NCBI GenBank assembly: GCA_037179385.1
Contig: CM074179.1
Coordinates: 36,481,905 to 36,545,904 of the forward strand
Origin: Holothuria scabra
Lineage: Eukaryota > Echinodermata > Holothuroidea > Aspidochirotida > Holothuriidae
Length of the DNA stretch: 64,000 bases
Reading direction: 5' to 3'
Shown one piece after another: positions 11,589-21,834 of the stretch (positions are counted from its first letter, which is position 1; every line of letters starts with the position of its first letter). Under the pieces are notes generated by a model. It made no database searches and had not been told where the DNA came from. It was given only the letters and a program-made list of their open reading frames with translations. Both the position numbers and the translations under genes were made by a program.

Positions 11589-12927
11589 GTGACCCCAAAT
11601 GACCTTTGACCTCCACGAAAATCAATAGGGATTATCTACTCAATGTGACCAACCCACACACCAAATATGAGCATAGTCACATGTACCGTTCTCGAGATAT
11701 CGTGTTTACGAAGTTTTGACCTTTTGACCTCTCGTGACCCCAAATGACCTTTGACCTCCACCAAAAACAACAGGGATCATCTACTCAATATGACCAACCC
11801 ACACACCAAATATGAGTATCGTCACATGTACCGTTCTCGAGATATCGTGTTTACGAAGTTTTGATCCTTTGACCTCTCGTGACCCCAAATGACCTTTGAC
11901 CTCCACGAAAATCGACAGGGATCATCTACTCAATATGACCAACCCACACACCAAATATGACCACAGTCACATGTACCATTCTCGAGATATCGTGTTTACG
12001 AAGTTTTGACCTTTTGACCTCTCGTGACCCCAAATGACCTTTGACCTCTACCAAAAACAATAGGGATCATCTACTCAATATGACCAACCCACACACCAAA
12101 TATGAGCATAGCCACATGTACCGTTCTCGAGATATAGTGTTTACGAAGTTTTGACCTTTCGACCTCTCGTGACCCCAAGTGACCTTTGATCTCCACCAAA
12201 AACAATAGGGATCATCTACTCAATATGGCCAATGCACACACCAAATATGAGATTAGTCACACTTACCCTTCTTGAGATACCGTGTTTACAAGCAATTTCT
12301 AAGGAATTTACCTATTGACCTCTCGTGACCCCAAATGACCTTTGACCTCCACCAAAAATCAATAGGGATTATTTACTCAATATGACCAACCCACACACCA
12401 AATATGAGCATAGTCACATGTACCGTTCTTGAGATATCTTGTTTACGAAGTTTTGACCTTTTCACCTCTCGTGACCCCAAATGACCTTTGATCTCCACCA
12501 AAAACAATAGGGATCATCTACTCAATATGGCCAATGCACACACCAAATATGAGATTAGTCACACTTACCCTTCTTGAGATACCGTGTTTACAATCAATTT
12601 CTAAGGAATTTACCTATTGACCTCTCGTGACCCCAAATGACCTTTGACCTCCCCCAAAATCAATAGGGTTCATTTACTTAATATGACCAACCCACACACC
12701 AAATATGAGCATAGTCACATGTACCGTTCTTGAGATATCTTGTTTACGAAGTTTTGACCTTTTCACCTCTCGTGACCCCAAATGACCTTTGATCTCCACC
12801 AAAAACAATAGGGATCATATACTCAATATGGCCAATGCACACACCAAATATGAGATTAGTCACACTTACCCTTCTTGAGATACCGTGTTTACAAGCAATT
12901 TCTAAGGAATTTACCTATTGACCTCTC
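11589..12927 (+). repeat. Satellite higher-order repeat, copy 2
   Basis: Repeats copy 1 with a 1338-1339-bp shift. The extra base comes from a one-base length change near 12350. The block after 12928 continues only the alternating 145/156 part. Confidence 0.9.
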
Positions 12928-13511
12928 GTGACCCCAAATGACCTTTGACCTCCCCAAAAATCAATAGGGATTATTTACTCAATATGACCAACCCACACAC
13001 CAAATATGAGTATAGTCACATGTACCGTTCTCGAGATATCTTGTTTACGAAGTTTTGACCTTTTCACCTCTCGTGACCCCAAATGACCTTTGATCTCCAC
13101 CAAAAACAATAGGGATCATCTACTCAATATGGCCAATGCACACACCAAATATGAGATTAGTCACATTTACCCTTCTTGAGATACCATGTTTACAAGCAAT
13201 TTCTAAGGAATTTACCTATTGACCTCTCGTGACCCCAAATGACCTTTGACCTCCCCAAAAATCAATAGGGATTATCTACTTAATATGACCAACCCACACA
13301 TCAAATATGAGCATAGTCACATGTACCGTTCTCGAGATATCGTGTTTTCAAGATTTTGACCTTTTCACCTCTCGTGACCCCAAGTGACCTTTGACGTCCA
13401 CCAAAAACAATAGGGATCATCTACTCAATATGGGCAATCCACATGCCAAGTATGAGATCCCTCGGACTTACCCTTCTTGAGATATCGTGTTTACAAGCCA
13501 AAGCGTCACAT

Positions 13512-13512
<1 letters not shown>

Positions 13513-13545
<33 letters not shown>
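13513..13545 (+). repeat. (CA)n microsatellite
   Basis: About 15 CA dinucleotides between the last satellite unit and the right end of the nested element. Confidence 0.9.
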
Positions 13546-13549
<4 letters not shown>

Positions 13550-13585
13550 ACGACATCACCATCGCATAGATTCCTTGCCTGCCTA

Positions 13586-13597
13586 CGGCAAGGAATC
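13586..13597 (-). repeat. Right terminal inverted repeat CGGCAAGGAATC
   Basis: Reverse complement of 9081-9092. Confidence 0.65.
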
Positions 13598-13791
13598 AAA
13601 AAAACAGAGTGATTGTTGGAGGTACTCGTGGAAAGGAAAATTTCCACAGACTACTCTTCCTGGAGCAAATTTCACTCTTCTTGGGGTGCTGTGAATTAAC
13701 CCTCTGATTCTTACTCTTCACTCTATTAGAGAGTGACTATCACTCTTTTGATTTTATAGTGTAAGCAACGTCACACCTGGTCATAGATCGC

Positions 13792-13800
13792 TATTTTGAT
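13792..13800 (+). repeat. 9-bp target-site duplication, left (TATTTTGAT)
   Basis: TATTTTGAT directly before the left TIR, repeated exactly at 18534-18542 after the right TIR. The preceding C also matches, so 10 bp is possible. Confidence 0.85.
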
Positions 13801-14035
13801 GAGTGTCTATAAAACAAAGACCGAAGATCTAAGACCTATAAAACGAAGACCCAACTAGCTATAAAACGAAGACCTGTAAAACGAAGATCCAACAAGCTAT
13901 AAAACGAAAACCTATAAAACGAAGACCCAACTAGCTATAAAACGAAGACCTATAAAACGAAGACCCAACTAGCTATAAAACGAAGACCTATAAAACGAAG
14001 ACCCAACTAGCTATAAAACGAAGACCGAAGACCTT
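13801..14035 (+). repeat. Left TIR with expanded subterminal tandem repeat
   Basis: The TIR motif 'ctataaaacgaagacc' alternates with 'tataaaacgaagacccaactag', a roughly 38-bp compound unit repeated several times. The right end carries only about one such unit, so the left TIR has expanded after or during insertion. Confidence 0.85.
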
Positions 14036-14447
14036 GGTGGGACAACTTTGATTATAAGAATTGCTTGCGACGAGTGCCGACATTTTGAAGAAATTTATTT
14101 GTAATGGTAAAAAATGCAAGGGGACACAGCAAAGGGTTGCGAACGGATATGCCGGAGATGAACAACTACGGTAGCTCCCGTTAATAGATACAACAACCCG
14201 AATCACTGCCAGAAGAGAGGGTTTGCCTAAAGGATGCCGAACAAAAGGTTCGACGAGCGCCGGAAAATTCGTGGTTTCGTTGAACAAAATTTGGAAATCT
14301 TTTGTTCTTTAATATTGAGAAATAGGACACTTGGTTTTGTGGAAGACCATTCAACTCCTCATTCCAAGCAGTTTCAATTTTCTCAACAAAGTTAATCCCA
14401 TAGCCCAACCACTGAAAAACCCTACTTCATTATTCTCAGGCCCGTAG

Positions 14448-14835
14448 CCAGCCCATGTGGAGGGGTGGGTCTTTTTTTCCAAGATGTGGACCTTTTTCCA
14501 AATACGGAGGCGACTGGCGCGTGCCGTAAGCATGCAGTTGCTAGGGGTCCGGGATGCTTCCCCTGCAAAGTTTGAAATCGGCAGATCTCCTGCAATCTGG
14601 AGCATTTTAGAGGACTTTTGAGCACAACGGAAGTCTTTTTCCCAGGAATTTCACACAGTACACCACTTTATAAGAAGTGAACGGAAATTCGTCCTCAATA
14701 TGTCAAGATAGAAAATATTTCATAGCTGACCCTCCAAACACAGTGCTGGAAAATGGACCTCCCTCAAGTTGGGGTGGGTCGTTCGAACGCTCCGACCCCC
14801 CCCCTCCCCCCCCCCCCCTGGCATCGGGTCTGACT
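14448..14835. mobile_element. hAT-like MITE remnant ('CAGGCCCGTAGCCAG' end)
   Basis: Starts near 'caggcccgtagccagcccatg' and contains the G-rich then C-rich blocks seen in the family best preserved at 32541-33232. The right border near the long C-run at 14797-14818 is uncertain. Confidence 0.4.
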
Positions 14836-15425
14836 CTGACATGTCTAGCAGGGGCACACAAGGCCTTAATATGTAACCAAAACAATTTCTGTGTATGTAT
14901 AGTTTTGAACTACTCTACACTTTTGATTTTGATGTCAATAGAAGATCATTCAGCAAATGAGAATTTGGCTTTCTATCAACCAAAATGTACTTGAGTGATG
15001 AGTCTCTGTCATTAAGAGCAAAACAGAGACACTGGGTGACTGGTCGCGGGGTTAAATCATTCCCACTACCCTGCATGGACTCAGCATTGAAACGCTTAGG
15101 AACAGTTATTTTTCTTTATTTTGATGTTGCGCCTGAGTAAAGAATCTTCCAAACAGTATGAGAGAACAGAATTACTTCTTATCGACTCAGTATTGTGTTT
15201 CTTAAGAATAACTCACACACAGAAGAACAACAGCTTTCACCGTTAAAGCCCTACTCCAATAAATCTTAAATAGGTGTTTTACAGTTTACTGAAAATGATC
15301 TACAGCGCGCGTTCCGAAAGAGACAAAATATATGCATTATTACTGGGTTCACAGTTTACATGATGTAATTTTTTTATTATTTTTTTTTATTGATTTTCCG
15401 CATGGGTGGGGGGGGGGGGGTACAG

Positions 15426-15671
15426 CCAGTGACGGAGGAAGGGAATTCAGTCAGAGGGAGCAAGACTGGCCTGAAGGGGCGCTTCAACGTTTGTAGGGCA
15501 AAAATATTTGGTCAGAGGGGCGAGAAATAGGATGAAGGGGCGCTTTTGTGTTGGTAGATACAGAAGTCTCAATACGGTAAAAAGAGTTAAAAGGGCGCTG
15601 ACAGGCAATTTGAATCCGTCAAGGGGGCGACTGCCCCCCCCCCCCTCTGACTATATGGAGCCTCCGCCACA
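15426..15671. mobile_element. hAT-like MITE ('CAGTGACGGAGG ... CCTCCGCCAC')
   Basis: The left end 'cagtgacggaggaa' is an imperfect inverse of the right end 'agcctccgccac'. CAGTGGCGGAGG-like ends are common in hAT-type MITEs. It carries repeated 'gaaggggcgctt' blocks and a 13-C run. No clear duplication was identified. Confidence 0.45.
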
Positions 15672-16569
15672 TGGGCACAGTGGCCCGCTCGTGAGGTCAC
15701 GGCCCCGTACCCCGCATGGCTACCGGCCTGCCATGACGGTTCTCTAAAACAAAGTTCAGCCCACATTCTCGAACATCTGAGGGTACGCCAACGGGAACGG
15801 GTCACACGAAGCACATCGTCCCTTTGTCGATACCTAATTAGTTACCTCCTAAACCGACGTTTACGCACCGATTGCGTAGCTGTCTTCATGGTCGCGCCAA
15901 TTTGACCACGTGTCAGATCATAACACAGTCGATACATTCACTCATGCAGCATTATCAACCGGTTGTTTTTTGCTTGTCTAATAATAAAGCATATGTACTT
16001 CTTTCCGAATAGCGATACATACAAACATTAGTTTGTTGCCCAATTACATTTTCATTCTGTTAATAAATGTAGAAGTTCATCATATGCACCGCCGTGTGTG
16101 TTTAGTTACACATTTTTATCTTCTTTTCTGGCTTTAAGCTTCATGAATTCAATTTTGAAACTTTTCATATGCAGTTCGTTAAAAGGGCAGCGAAAATCAT
16201 TTCACTGTTTTGTTTGTTTTTTGAGTTTTTAAGTTCTCGTCTGCCAAGTGATTGATGAGCCTTTTAAGTGTACACAACTGTGTTTTTTCATCTCCTGGTG
16301 CTCCTTACTTTTTGTCTTCACCAACAAAGAAGTTTATTTCTTTGGCTAGCGAAAAATGGGGGCTAACAAAGGACGCATCACATAGATGTAAGATGTAGCC
16401 AAACTTTTTTGTTCACCAATGATACTTTTGGTAGGGCAGAATACATTCATGAATAAGAGTATAAGATTGATCAATAAATTGCTCTAGCTTAAAAAGGGAT
16501 GGTGGAGGAGTTACCCATTGTGTAGCAATTAACTGTATTGAACACACATTTTATAATTTCTTCATTTAC

Positions 16570-16871
16570 TAAAGCCCGTGGGGCCAGGGGGTGATTTGGC
16601 CCCGACCCGGACAAACTGTGGACTGGCGAAAGTATGCTTCTGCCCCCATCCAAGAATAAAAACTTATTTGTTACGTCGGCGTGTAGTATCTTTAAACTTT
16701 CCAATAATATTTCGTACTATTTTTGGCATCAAATTGCATACACCTTCATTTTCCTCAAGATTTTTACAAAAGAGAGTTGGGACATCCCCTCCACTTAAAC
16801 CCCCAGGGCGTCACACACTAGAACAACGTTCACCCCCCCCCCCCCACAACGAACAGCTTCCTACGACTATG
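16570..16871. mobile_element. hAT-like MITE remnant ('CTTCCTACGACTATG' end)
   Basis: The right end CTTCCTACGACTATG matches the terminal repeat of 17354-17669 with one change. The interior shares 'gaaagtatgcttctgccccc' with that copy ('gaagtatgcttccgctcccc'). The left end is not clear. Confidence 0.45.
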
Positions 16872-17345
16872 GTTTTGCCCTATTTTAGAAATGCAATCTG
16901 GTCCGTACGTACGATAGTCCGTCAGTGGTAATAGTTAAAAGTTATTCTCTATTGATCTTGGTAGCCAACAACTTTTCAGAGTCTACGGCATCAGAAAAAG
17001 CTAGTAATCAGTATTAAAATGCGGCTTCCTGACGGAAAAGGTTTATTGCAAGGTTTCAGCGCTAGGCTACTGTCAAATGCCAAGTTTTTATATTATCATA
17101 TGTACTGGTCATATGAATTAATCCTTTAGAGAAATTCAGTAATTGTGCCCCCTCCCAGGAAAGTTTTTTTACCATCGATACCCCCCCCCCCCCGCTCAAA
17201 AATCCTGGATATGCCGCTGATCTGTACGGACGTTTCTTTAATCATGGCGGCTCTCTTTTCGGGTATGCGTTCAAATTCATTGCAAAAAATGTGCAAAGCT
17301 ATGCGGTAAGATTAGAATATCTGACTGAACGGCTCACCAACACGA

Positions 17346-17353
17346 ATGTGTTA
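17346..17353 (+). repeat. 8-bp target-site duplication, left (ATGTGTTA)
   Basis: ATGTGTTA abuts the left TIR and is repeated exactly at 17670-17677. Confidence 0.85.
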
Positions 17354-17669
17354 CATAGGCGTAGGAAGCGGGGGCTGGGGTGCTAAACCCCCAGTAAAAA
17401 ATGTGGGGGCTGAAGTATGCTTCCGCTCCCCAAGATCCAACACCCCAAAAGCCGTTTTTATCTCTTCTTCCAAAAATGTCAAAAATTTGCAGTGATTTTC
17501 CTTAAAATTTGTCCAAAATATTGCACCAAATTGCATCTGAAGTCTCTAAAATACCCCCAAGAATGCCAAATGAGAGGAGTACACCCCCTCCCCTTAGACC
17601 CTTCCCCCAGGCCGGCGATCCGAAACGAGGTACATCATCCCCAGTCTGGAAAAACTTCCTACGCCTATG
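17354..17669. mobile_element. hAT-like MITE, 316 bp, intact ends
   Basis: Perfect 15-bp inverted ends CATAGGCGTAGGAAG and CTTCCTACGCCTATG, flanked by 8-bp duplications ATGTGTTA; 8 bp is the hAT hallmark. It is nested in the Mutator-like element. The open frames inside (103 and 61 codons) cross a MITE and are not considered genes. This copy gives the clearest ends for a family scattered across the window. Confidence 0.85.
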
Positions 17670-17677
17670 ATGTGTTA
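17670..17677 (+). repeat. 8-bp target-site duplication, right (ATGTGTTA)
   Basis: Exact copy of 17346-17353. Confidence 0.85.
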
Positions 17678-17759
17678 TATCGTGTCAACTATACAAAGAA
17701 GTGTAAACACGGTTTCAGACACGGTTAAAGTTCGGCTTTGCTCTGTCCCGTGATGAGTT

Positions 17760-17935
17760 TTACCATTTGAAGGGGGGGAGGAAGTGTGTGAATCGAGGGG
17801 CAAGAACTGTGATTGCAGGGGCACAAAATTTTCTCTTAACATCCTGTGTATAATTTCAATTTTCATCTGGCGGGGCAGTAATATTTTTGGTGCAGCATTA
17901 TCCGTAAAGCCCCTTCCCCCTGTGGCTACGTACCT
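17760..17935. repeat. 'CCTGTGGCTACG' dispersed element fragment
   Basis: G-rich start and an end 'ccccttccccctgtggctacgtacctgg', the same end type as 37350-37515. No duplication found. Confidence 0.4.
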
Positions 17936-18450
17936 GGTTTGGTCTTAAACACATCCAGCTCGAATACGGCGCAAGTAGTTTCCTTAAGTCGCCTCTTATA
18001 TTATGACAGGTGGGAAATACCGCGCGTTAGTCTCCTACACACGTAAGCGAATCCTACTGCGTGCGGTACACTACTGTTTTATCCCAGGCCTACACAAAAA
18101 TCAGTGGTCCGTCTGTATGTTGTTTTTCCTTCAAACCTGATACTGTGTCGTCAATGCATAATGTCCCATCTAGAAATCCCAAAGGTTGGGATTTCTTTGT
18201 AAGGTCTATGACTCGATTACGCGCAATACAATTTTTCATGTCTCCAGGAAGTGACGTTTCTTCAACCGATCCGGTCTCTTTCTTTGCATAACTATAGCTG
18301 AATTTGCAAGCGCATTATTTTCTTGTATGTAGAAGCAACAATAACTACAGTAACGATAATGTTCAACCTTGGTAAAAGTGCTAGCACAATGTACAGTGAT
18401 AGCCTCTGGATAGTTCAGGGAACAAAGTTTACGTAAGAAAAAAATACTTC

Positions 18451-18533
18451 CGGGTCTTCGTTTTATAGCTAGTTGGGTCTTCGTTTTATAGGTCTTAGGT
18501 TTCAGATCTTCGGTCTTTGTTTTATAGACACCC
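18451..18533 (-). repeat. Right TIR of the Mutator-like element
   Basis: Read on the minus strand it runs GGGTGTCTATAAAAC, 'aaagaccgaagatct', then 'ctataaaacgaagaccc', matching 13801-13875 apart from a 6-bp indel. Confidence 0.85.
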
Positions 18534-18542
18534 TATTTTGAT
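18534..18542 (+). repeat. 9-bp target-site duplication, right (TATTTTGAT)
   Basis: Exact copy of 13792-13800. Confidence 0.85.
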
Positions 18543-19384
18543 AGATAGTGTTTAAAGGCTCGGTTTCTAACCAATTGGTTTTAGTCGGGCGGACCACGAT
18601 TTTCTTTTTCATTTGTGGTTCACTGGCTTTTTCCTAATCCATTGCTCATGCACATTAGGAGTTAGGCTCTATTTTCAAAATATTGGATATTACCCAAACC
18701 TCCTTACCTTCCGAGTCGGATACTGTGACCAAGCAAGAAATCAAAAATCTTTATACATGCGGCATGTTCAGGCATCGCAGTAATGGCATTGTTTTAAGGT
18801 TTTTTGTTCTTTCTTTCTTTTTTTTTATTTAGTTTTTCTCTTTCTTCTCCCCGTTTTTCTACTTGGAAAAGTACTTAAAATAAGTCTTATAGACTTAAAA
18901 TAAATATATTCGTTTTGCATTAGTGACCAATCGAACGTCCAATGGGTCATTAATTCTACTGTTTTAGATTTAATCTCCAATATTTTTAATCTTACGATTT
19001 TAGAGAGTACATATTTGGGGGGGGGGGTTGGTTTGTGGACAGTTAAGTGTACAGGAAACAATTTAAAAAAAAACACACAATATTATTGAATGATGCACAC
19101 CGGCTGGGCGATGCATAATTCATTGTCTTCTTTATGTTTAATACTTTAATACATCTAACAATTAAACTAGGAAACGCTGTACTGGATACTTTCTGTTGAA
19201 ACCTTCTTGTATATTGTAGCAATAATATGTAACTTTTAATATAACAAGAACATAACGATAATAATTAAAATAAAATCACTTACCGTACCGTTATAATGTA
19301 CATGCATACGTATGGGTAAACACATATATATAAGTCTGATATCATTACAAGATTAAAAATTTGTAAAGTAAAACAAACACTTAC
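18543..19384. other. No gene recognised
   Basis: AT-rich, with a G-run at about 19017-19027. If the NLR gene continues past exon C, a terminal exon should lie here or further left; none could be identified. Confidence 0.4.
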
Positions 19385-19443
19385 CTCCCATTGACCTGAC
19401 TGTAGATTCAGTTGATAAACTTTTACAGGAGTAACCCAGATAA
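19385..19443 (-). CDS. NLR-like gene, exon type C (59 bp), left-hand gene
   Basis: Small internal exon. On the minus strand it is preceded by a pyrimidine-rich 'tttatttcag' acceptor and followed by 'gtaagtg'. It takes one base from the previous exon plus TT to make Val, then reads IWVTPVKVYQLNLQSGQWE and ends in phase 0. The homologous exon at 58013-58071 has the same length and phases, and 7 of 19 residues are identical (W, T, L, N, S, G and W in register). It probably forms the last part of the leucine-rich C-terminal region, after exon B at 21835-21908, whose single trailing G completes the first codon. The frame stays open past the donor to a stop near 19280, so retention of the intron would also end the protein. 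Function is inferred from linkage to the NACHT exon. Confidence 0.7.
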
Positions 19444-19966
19444 CTGAAATAAACAATGAATACACCTATAACAATATATACAATAGGCTTTACGGTCAAT
19501 GCTATGTCACCTTTGAATGAACACGGCACAGAAGATATCTTTTATTATCATTATTAATGTTTTGTTAAATTCTTACAGATTTCCTGGCAATAGATTTTGT
19601 TTCTTAATGATTAAATATAAGAAAAACGTTGGCTGTAAGATGTTTTAAATATTTGAGAGGTTATATCAATGAATAGAGTTATATTTAAGCTTCAGAAGTA
19701 TTTTTTTCCAGCTATCTTAAGGTAAGTTATGTATCAATAACTGACGAAATTGTTTCTTTGAATGTTTAACAGTAAAGAAGGAATTATTCAGAGAATCTTT
19801 ACGTTTTATTTCAATATGCAATAAGTAGGTTAATTAGGGTTAGATTGAGTTTTACAGTAAAGTTTCTAAACAATTGGTTTAAATCAGGACAACCACGGTC
19901 GTAAGAAACAGAATTTATTATGAATTCTTTGCCAATATCTAAGGGATAATACTAAAATCACAAAGG

Positions 19967-19970
19967 ATAA
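19967..19970 (+). repeat. Target-site duplication, left (ATAA)
   Basis: ATAA precedes the left TIR of 19971-21527 and directly follows the right TIR at 21528-21531. Four bases in AT-rich DNA is weak evidence by itself, but the TIRs fix the borders. Confidence 0.55.
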
Positions 19971-21527
19971 GGCTCAATCCATAAACTAGGGGTCCAATGG
20001 GGTTTTTACTGACTTTGCCAATATAATGCTGTACTTTAGAAACAGGGAATACATCAAACCAGTGCCTCAGGTATTTTATTATCCTTTACGAACTAGGCTA
20101 TCTTATGATATATAAACTGAATATCCAAAGTTAAGTATTTTTTAGAAAATAGACTTCTTTGCTTTGGTGCCCCCCCCCTCATTTTTGCATAATGGCTGTG
20201 ACATACAAATATACAAATTTAAATAATCAGAAAAACATACTTACTACAGACTGAATTACTTTGCTCATGTGTCATGGAAAGGGTATCACCAAAAGTCAAC
20301 ATTTCTAAAAATATGAGCATTAGCGCTCCACCCATTTTTCCAAATGATACTATTGAAAACAACCTAGCGGACATAACTTTTTGGTGTCCCCCTAGTTATG
20401 TTGGTTTTTTAATGTATATTCATCATTTCTACAAATATGATCATTCTCAGGTGGACATAGTTTTCTTGATACAAAAAAATAGGTCAAACTCTTTTAGATA
20501 GTAGCTCATTTGGAAAGAAAAAATCAAAACAAAAGATTTTCTAGAAATTCGATATGGACAGAATTTTGGTGTCCCCCATAGTAAGTTATGTTGGTTACAC
20601 TTTGATGTTTCACCAATCGCACAAACTTATTAATTTTTGGGTGAACAAAGGTACATGAATAGAAGGTCCCAGAATATTACCAAAAAAGTTAATCCCATGG
20701 TTTGATAATCTTGTATTCATTCCTAATGAACATGTGGTTTTTTTTATGTCCCCCTTCCTGTCAGAGTTATGTCCGCCATAAGCAGACAAAGCAATGATGA
20801 AAATGGATCTTATTATTCTATCTTACAGTAAAATGTAACTGCAAACAGTGGGTTTTGTTGTATTCGAAAGTTACCAGCTCAACTTAACATTTAAAAATCA
20901 AACTGGCACTTTGAATGTTAGGTGTTATGTGGACACCAAATCTTCGTGTCCCTGTTACACGCGACAGATATAATGGCGTGTAATATCATGCTAATATTAC
21001 GTATGTCCATGAAGGGACAATAAATAAGATTTCAAATGTTAAGTCTAACAATCTTAGGGTGTCAAAGAGGAAAATTTGAATACTTAAACATTATAAATTG
21101 GTAAAAAACAGTCAATATTACAAAAATATGTAAATGTGTAGACATTTTGACAACTGAAACTTTTTGAGAAAAATGAAACTGACTTTTCTAATTTTTGGAG
21201 TATTTTTTCAAACTTTTACCATGTTCTTGTCACAATGGGTACTAAAACACATTCAAATAGCAGTTTTCAACCATTTCAGATTTTCATCATTCTTGGGGGA
21301 GAAGGTTAAAGACTGCTTTGGTGTCCCTGTTATGTTGGTCAATTTACTGGCCAAGTTTATGTTTGAATGAGTGTCCTCATGCATACATAATGCTCAATGC
21401 AAATATATTTGTATTTTTATGACTGCTGTTGATACTCTATCATGAGTGTAAATTTCAATCAGATAAAATGATTTTTAAATTTTGACCTCATGTCACACTA
21501 TTGGACCCATAGTTTATGGATTGAACC
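19971..21527. mobile_element. TIR transposon of unknown superfamily, 1557 bp
   Basis: The inverted ends match over about 33 bp with a few changes: left GGCTCAATCCATAAACTAGG then 'ggtccaatggg'; right, on the minus strand, GGTTCAATCCATAAACTATG then 'ggtccaatagt'. Inside, a motif of the form 'ggtgtccc(cc).tagttatgttgg' recurs near 20380, 20565, 20750 and 21320, sometimes as its complement 'gcggacataac'. No transposase frame was seen. It lies between exons C and B of the NLR-like gene, so it is intronic. Confidence 0.7.
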
Positions 21528-21531
21528 ATAA
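21528..21531 (+). repeat. Target-site duplication, right (ATAA)
   Basis: Copy of 19967-19970. Confidence 0.55.
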
Positions 21532-21834
21532 TGTATATCATTTATACTTTGTTTGAACACAAGGGAAAACATTACAAGCAAGCACAATTTATCTTTGATG
21601 CACCCAACCACACATATTTCTCTCATATAGTAAAACTACTAACTATAAATGATATTATCAACCCTGAATACAAATAGTCTGCAATGTTCCCCAATTCTTA
21701 TGTTCTAATGAATCTGTTCGTGTTCCTGTTATTCATTGCAGACAACATAATAGTAGTCACAAGTAATCTATCTTGTCATACTGTGTACATTAAATTTATT
21801 TTCATCACACGAAGTATAATAGATTGTATGTTAC

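Larger units (their letters stand above)
9370..13495 (+). repeat. Satellite array, 145-bp and 156-bp units, about 28 copies
   Basis: Landmark '(g)tgaccccaa' recurs at 9515, 9660, 9805, 9950, 10106, 10251, 10396, 10541, 10686, 10831, 10987, 11132, 11288, 11433, 11589, 11734, 11879, 12024, 12169, 12325, 12471, 12627, 12772, 12928, 13073, 13229 and 13374, a spacing of 145 or 156 bp (once 146). The 145-bp type contains 'catgtaccgttctcgagata'. The 156-bp type contains 'cttacccttcttgagatacc' and 'caagcaatttctaaggaatt'. Unit similarity is high, with the most diverged copies at the edges. Confidence 0.95.
9060..13597. mobile_element. Nested TIR element carrying the satellite array
   Basis: The insert sits in the hairpin centre of the foldback element. 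It has inverted ends GATTCCTTGCCG (9081-9092) and CGGCAAGGAATC (13586-13597) and is flanked by similar A-runs ending in C (9051-9059 and 13598-13605) that may be the target duplication. Near its right end a second short inverted copy of GATTCCTTGCC (13569-13579) can form a hairpin with the terminus. No transposase was seen, so it would be non-autonomous. The exact left border is uncertain because about 20 bases (with an 'aagcc.aaa.ggctt' hairpin) precede the TIR. Confidence 0.6.
8860..13764. mobile_element. Foldback element of 'gagtgaa.ttcactc' type, split by a nested insertion
   Basis: The outer ends are inverted: 'ttacactgaaaaataaaa' at 8860 and 'ttttatagtgtaa' ending at 13764. The arms (8860-9050 and 13606-13764) are made of reiterated 'gagtgaaattcactc'-like units and match the intact foldback at 37585-37905. 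In that intact copy the two arms meet at a central hairpin. Here the hairpin centre is interrupted: the left arm stops at 'actcttagg' plus an A-run and the right arm resumes at 'agagtgatt.ttg.aggtactcgtgg', the expected continuation. Confidence 0.7.
13801..18533. mobile_element. Mutator-like (MULE) non-autonomous element, 4.7 kb
   Basis: The ends are inverted. The left begins GAGTGTCTATAAAAC and the right, read on the minus strand, GGGTGTCTATAAAAC. The match continues through 'aaagaccgaagatct' and 'ctataaaacgaagaccc' for about 80 bp with one 6-bp indel. A 9-bp target duplication flanks both ends; 9-11 bp duplications with long TIRs are typical of Mutator-like elements. No transposase-sized frame is present inside. 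The interior instead holds smaller MITEs (14448-14835, 15426-15671, 16570-16871, 17354-17669, 17760-17935) and unassigned sequence, so it moved with help from elsewhere or has lost its gene. Confidence 0.85.

Noticed and set aside
13443..13694. 83-codon plus-strand frame with His-Thr repeats
   Set aside because: Translation of the (CA)n repeat and transposon end.
13801..14035. CRISPR-like regular repeats
   Set aside because: The units are directly adjacent with no unique spacers, lie in a transposon end, and the host is a eukaryote.
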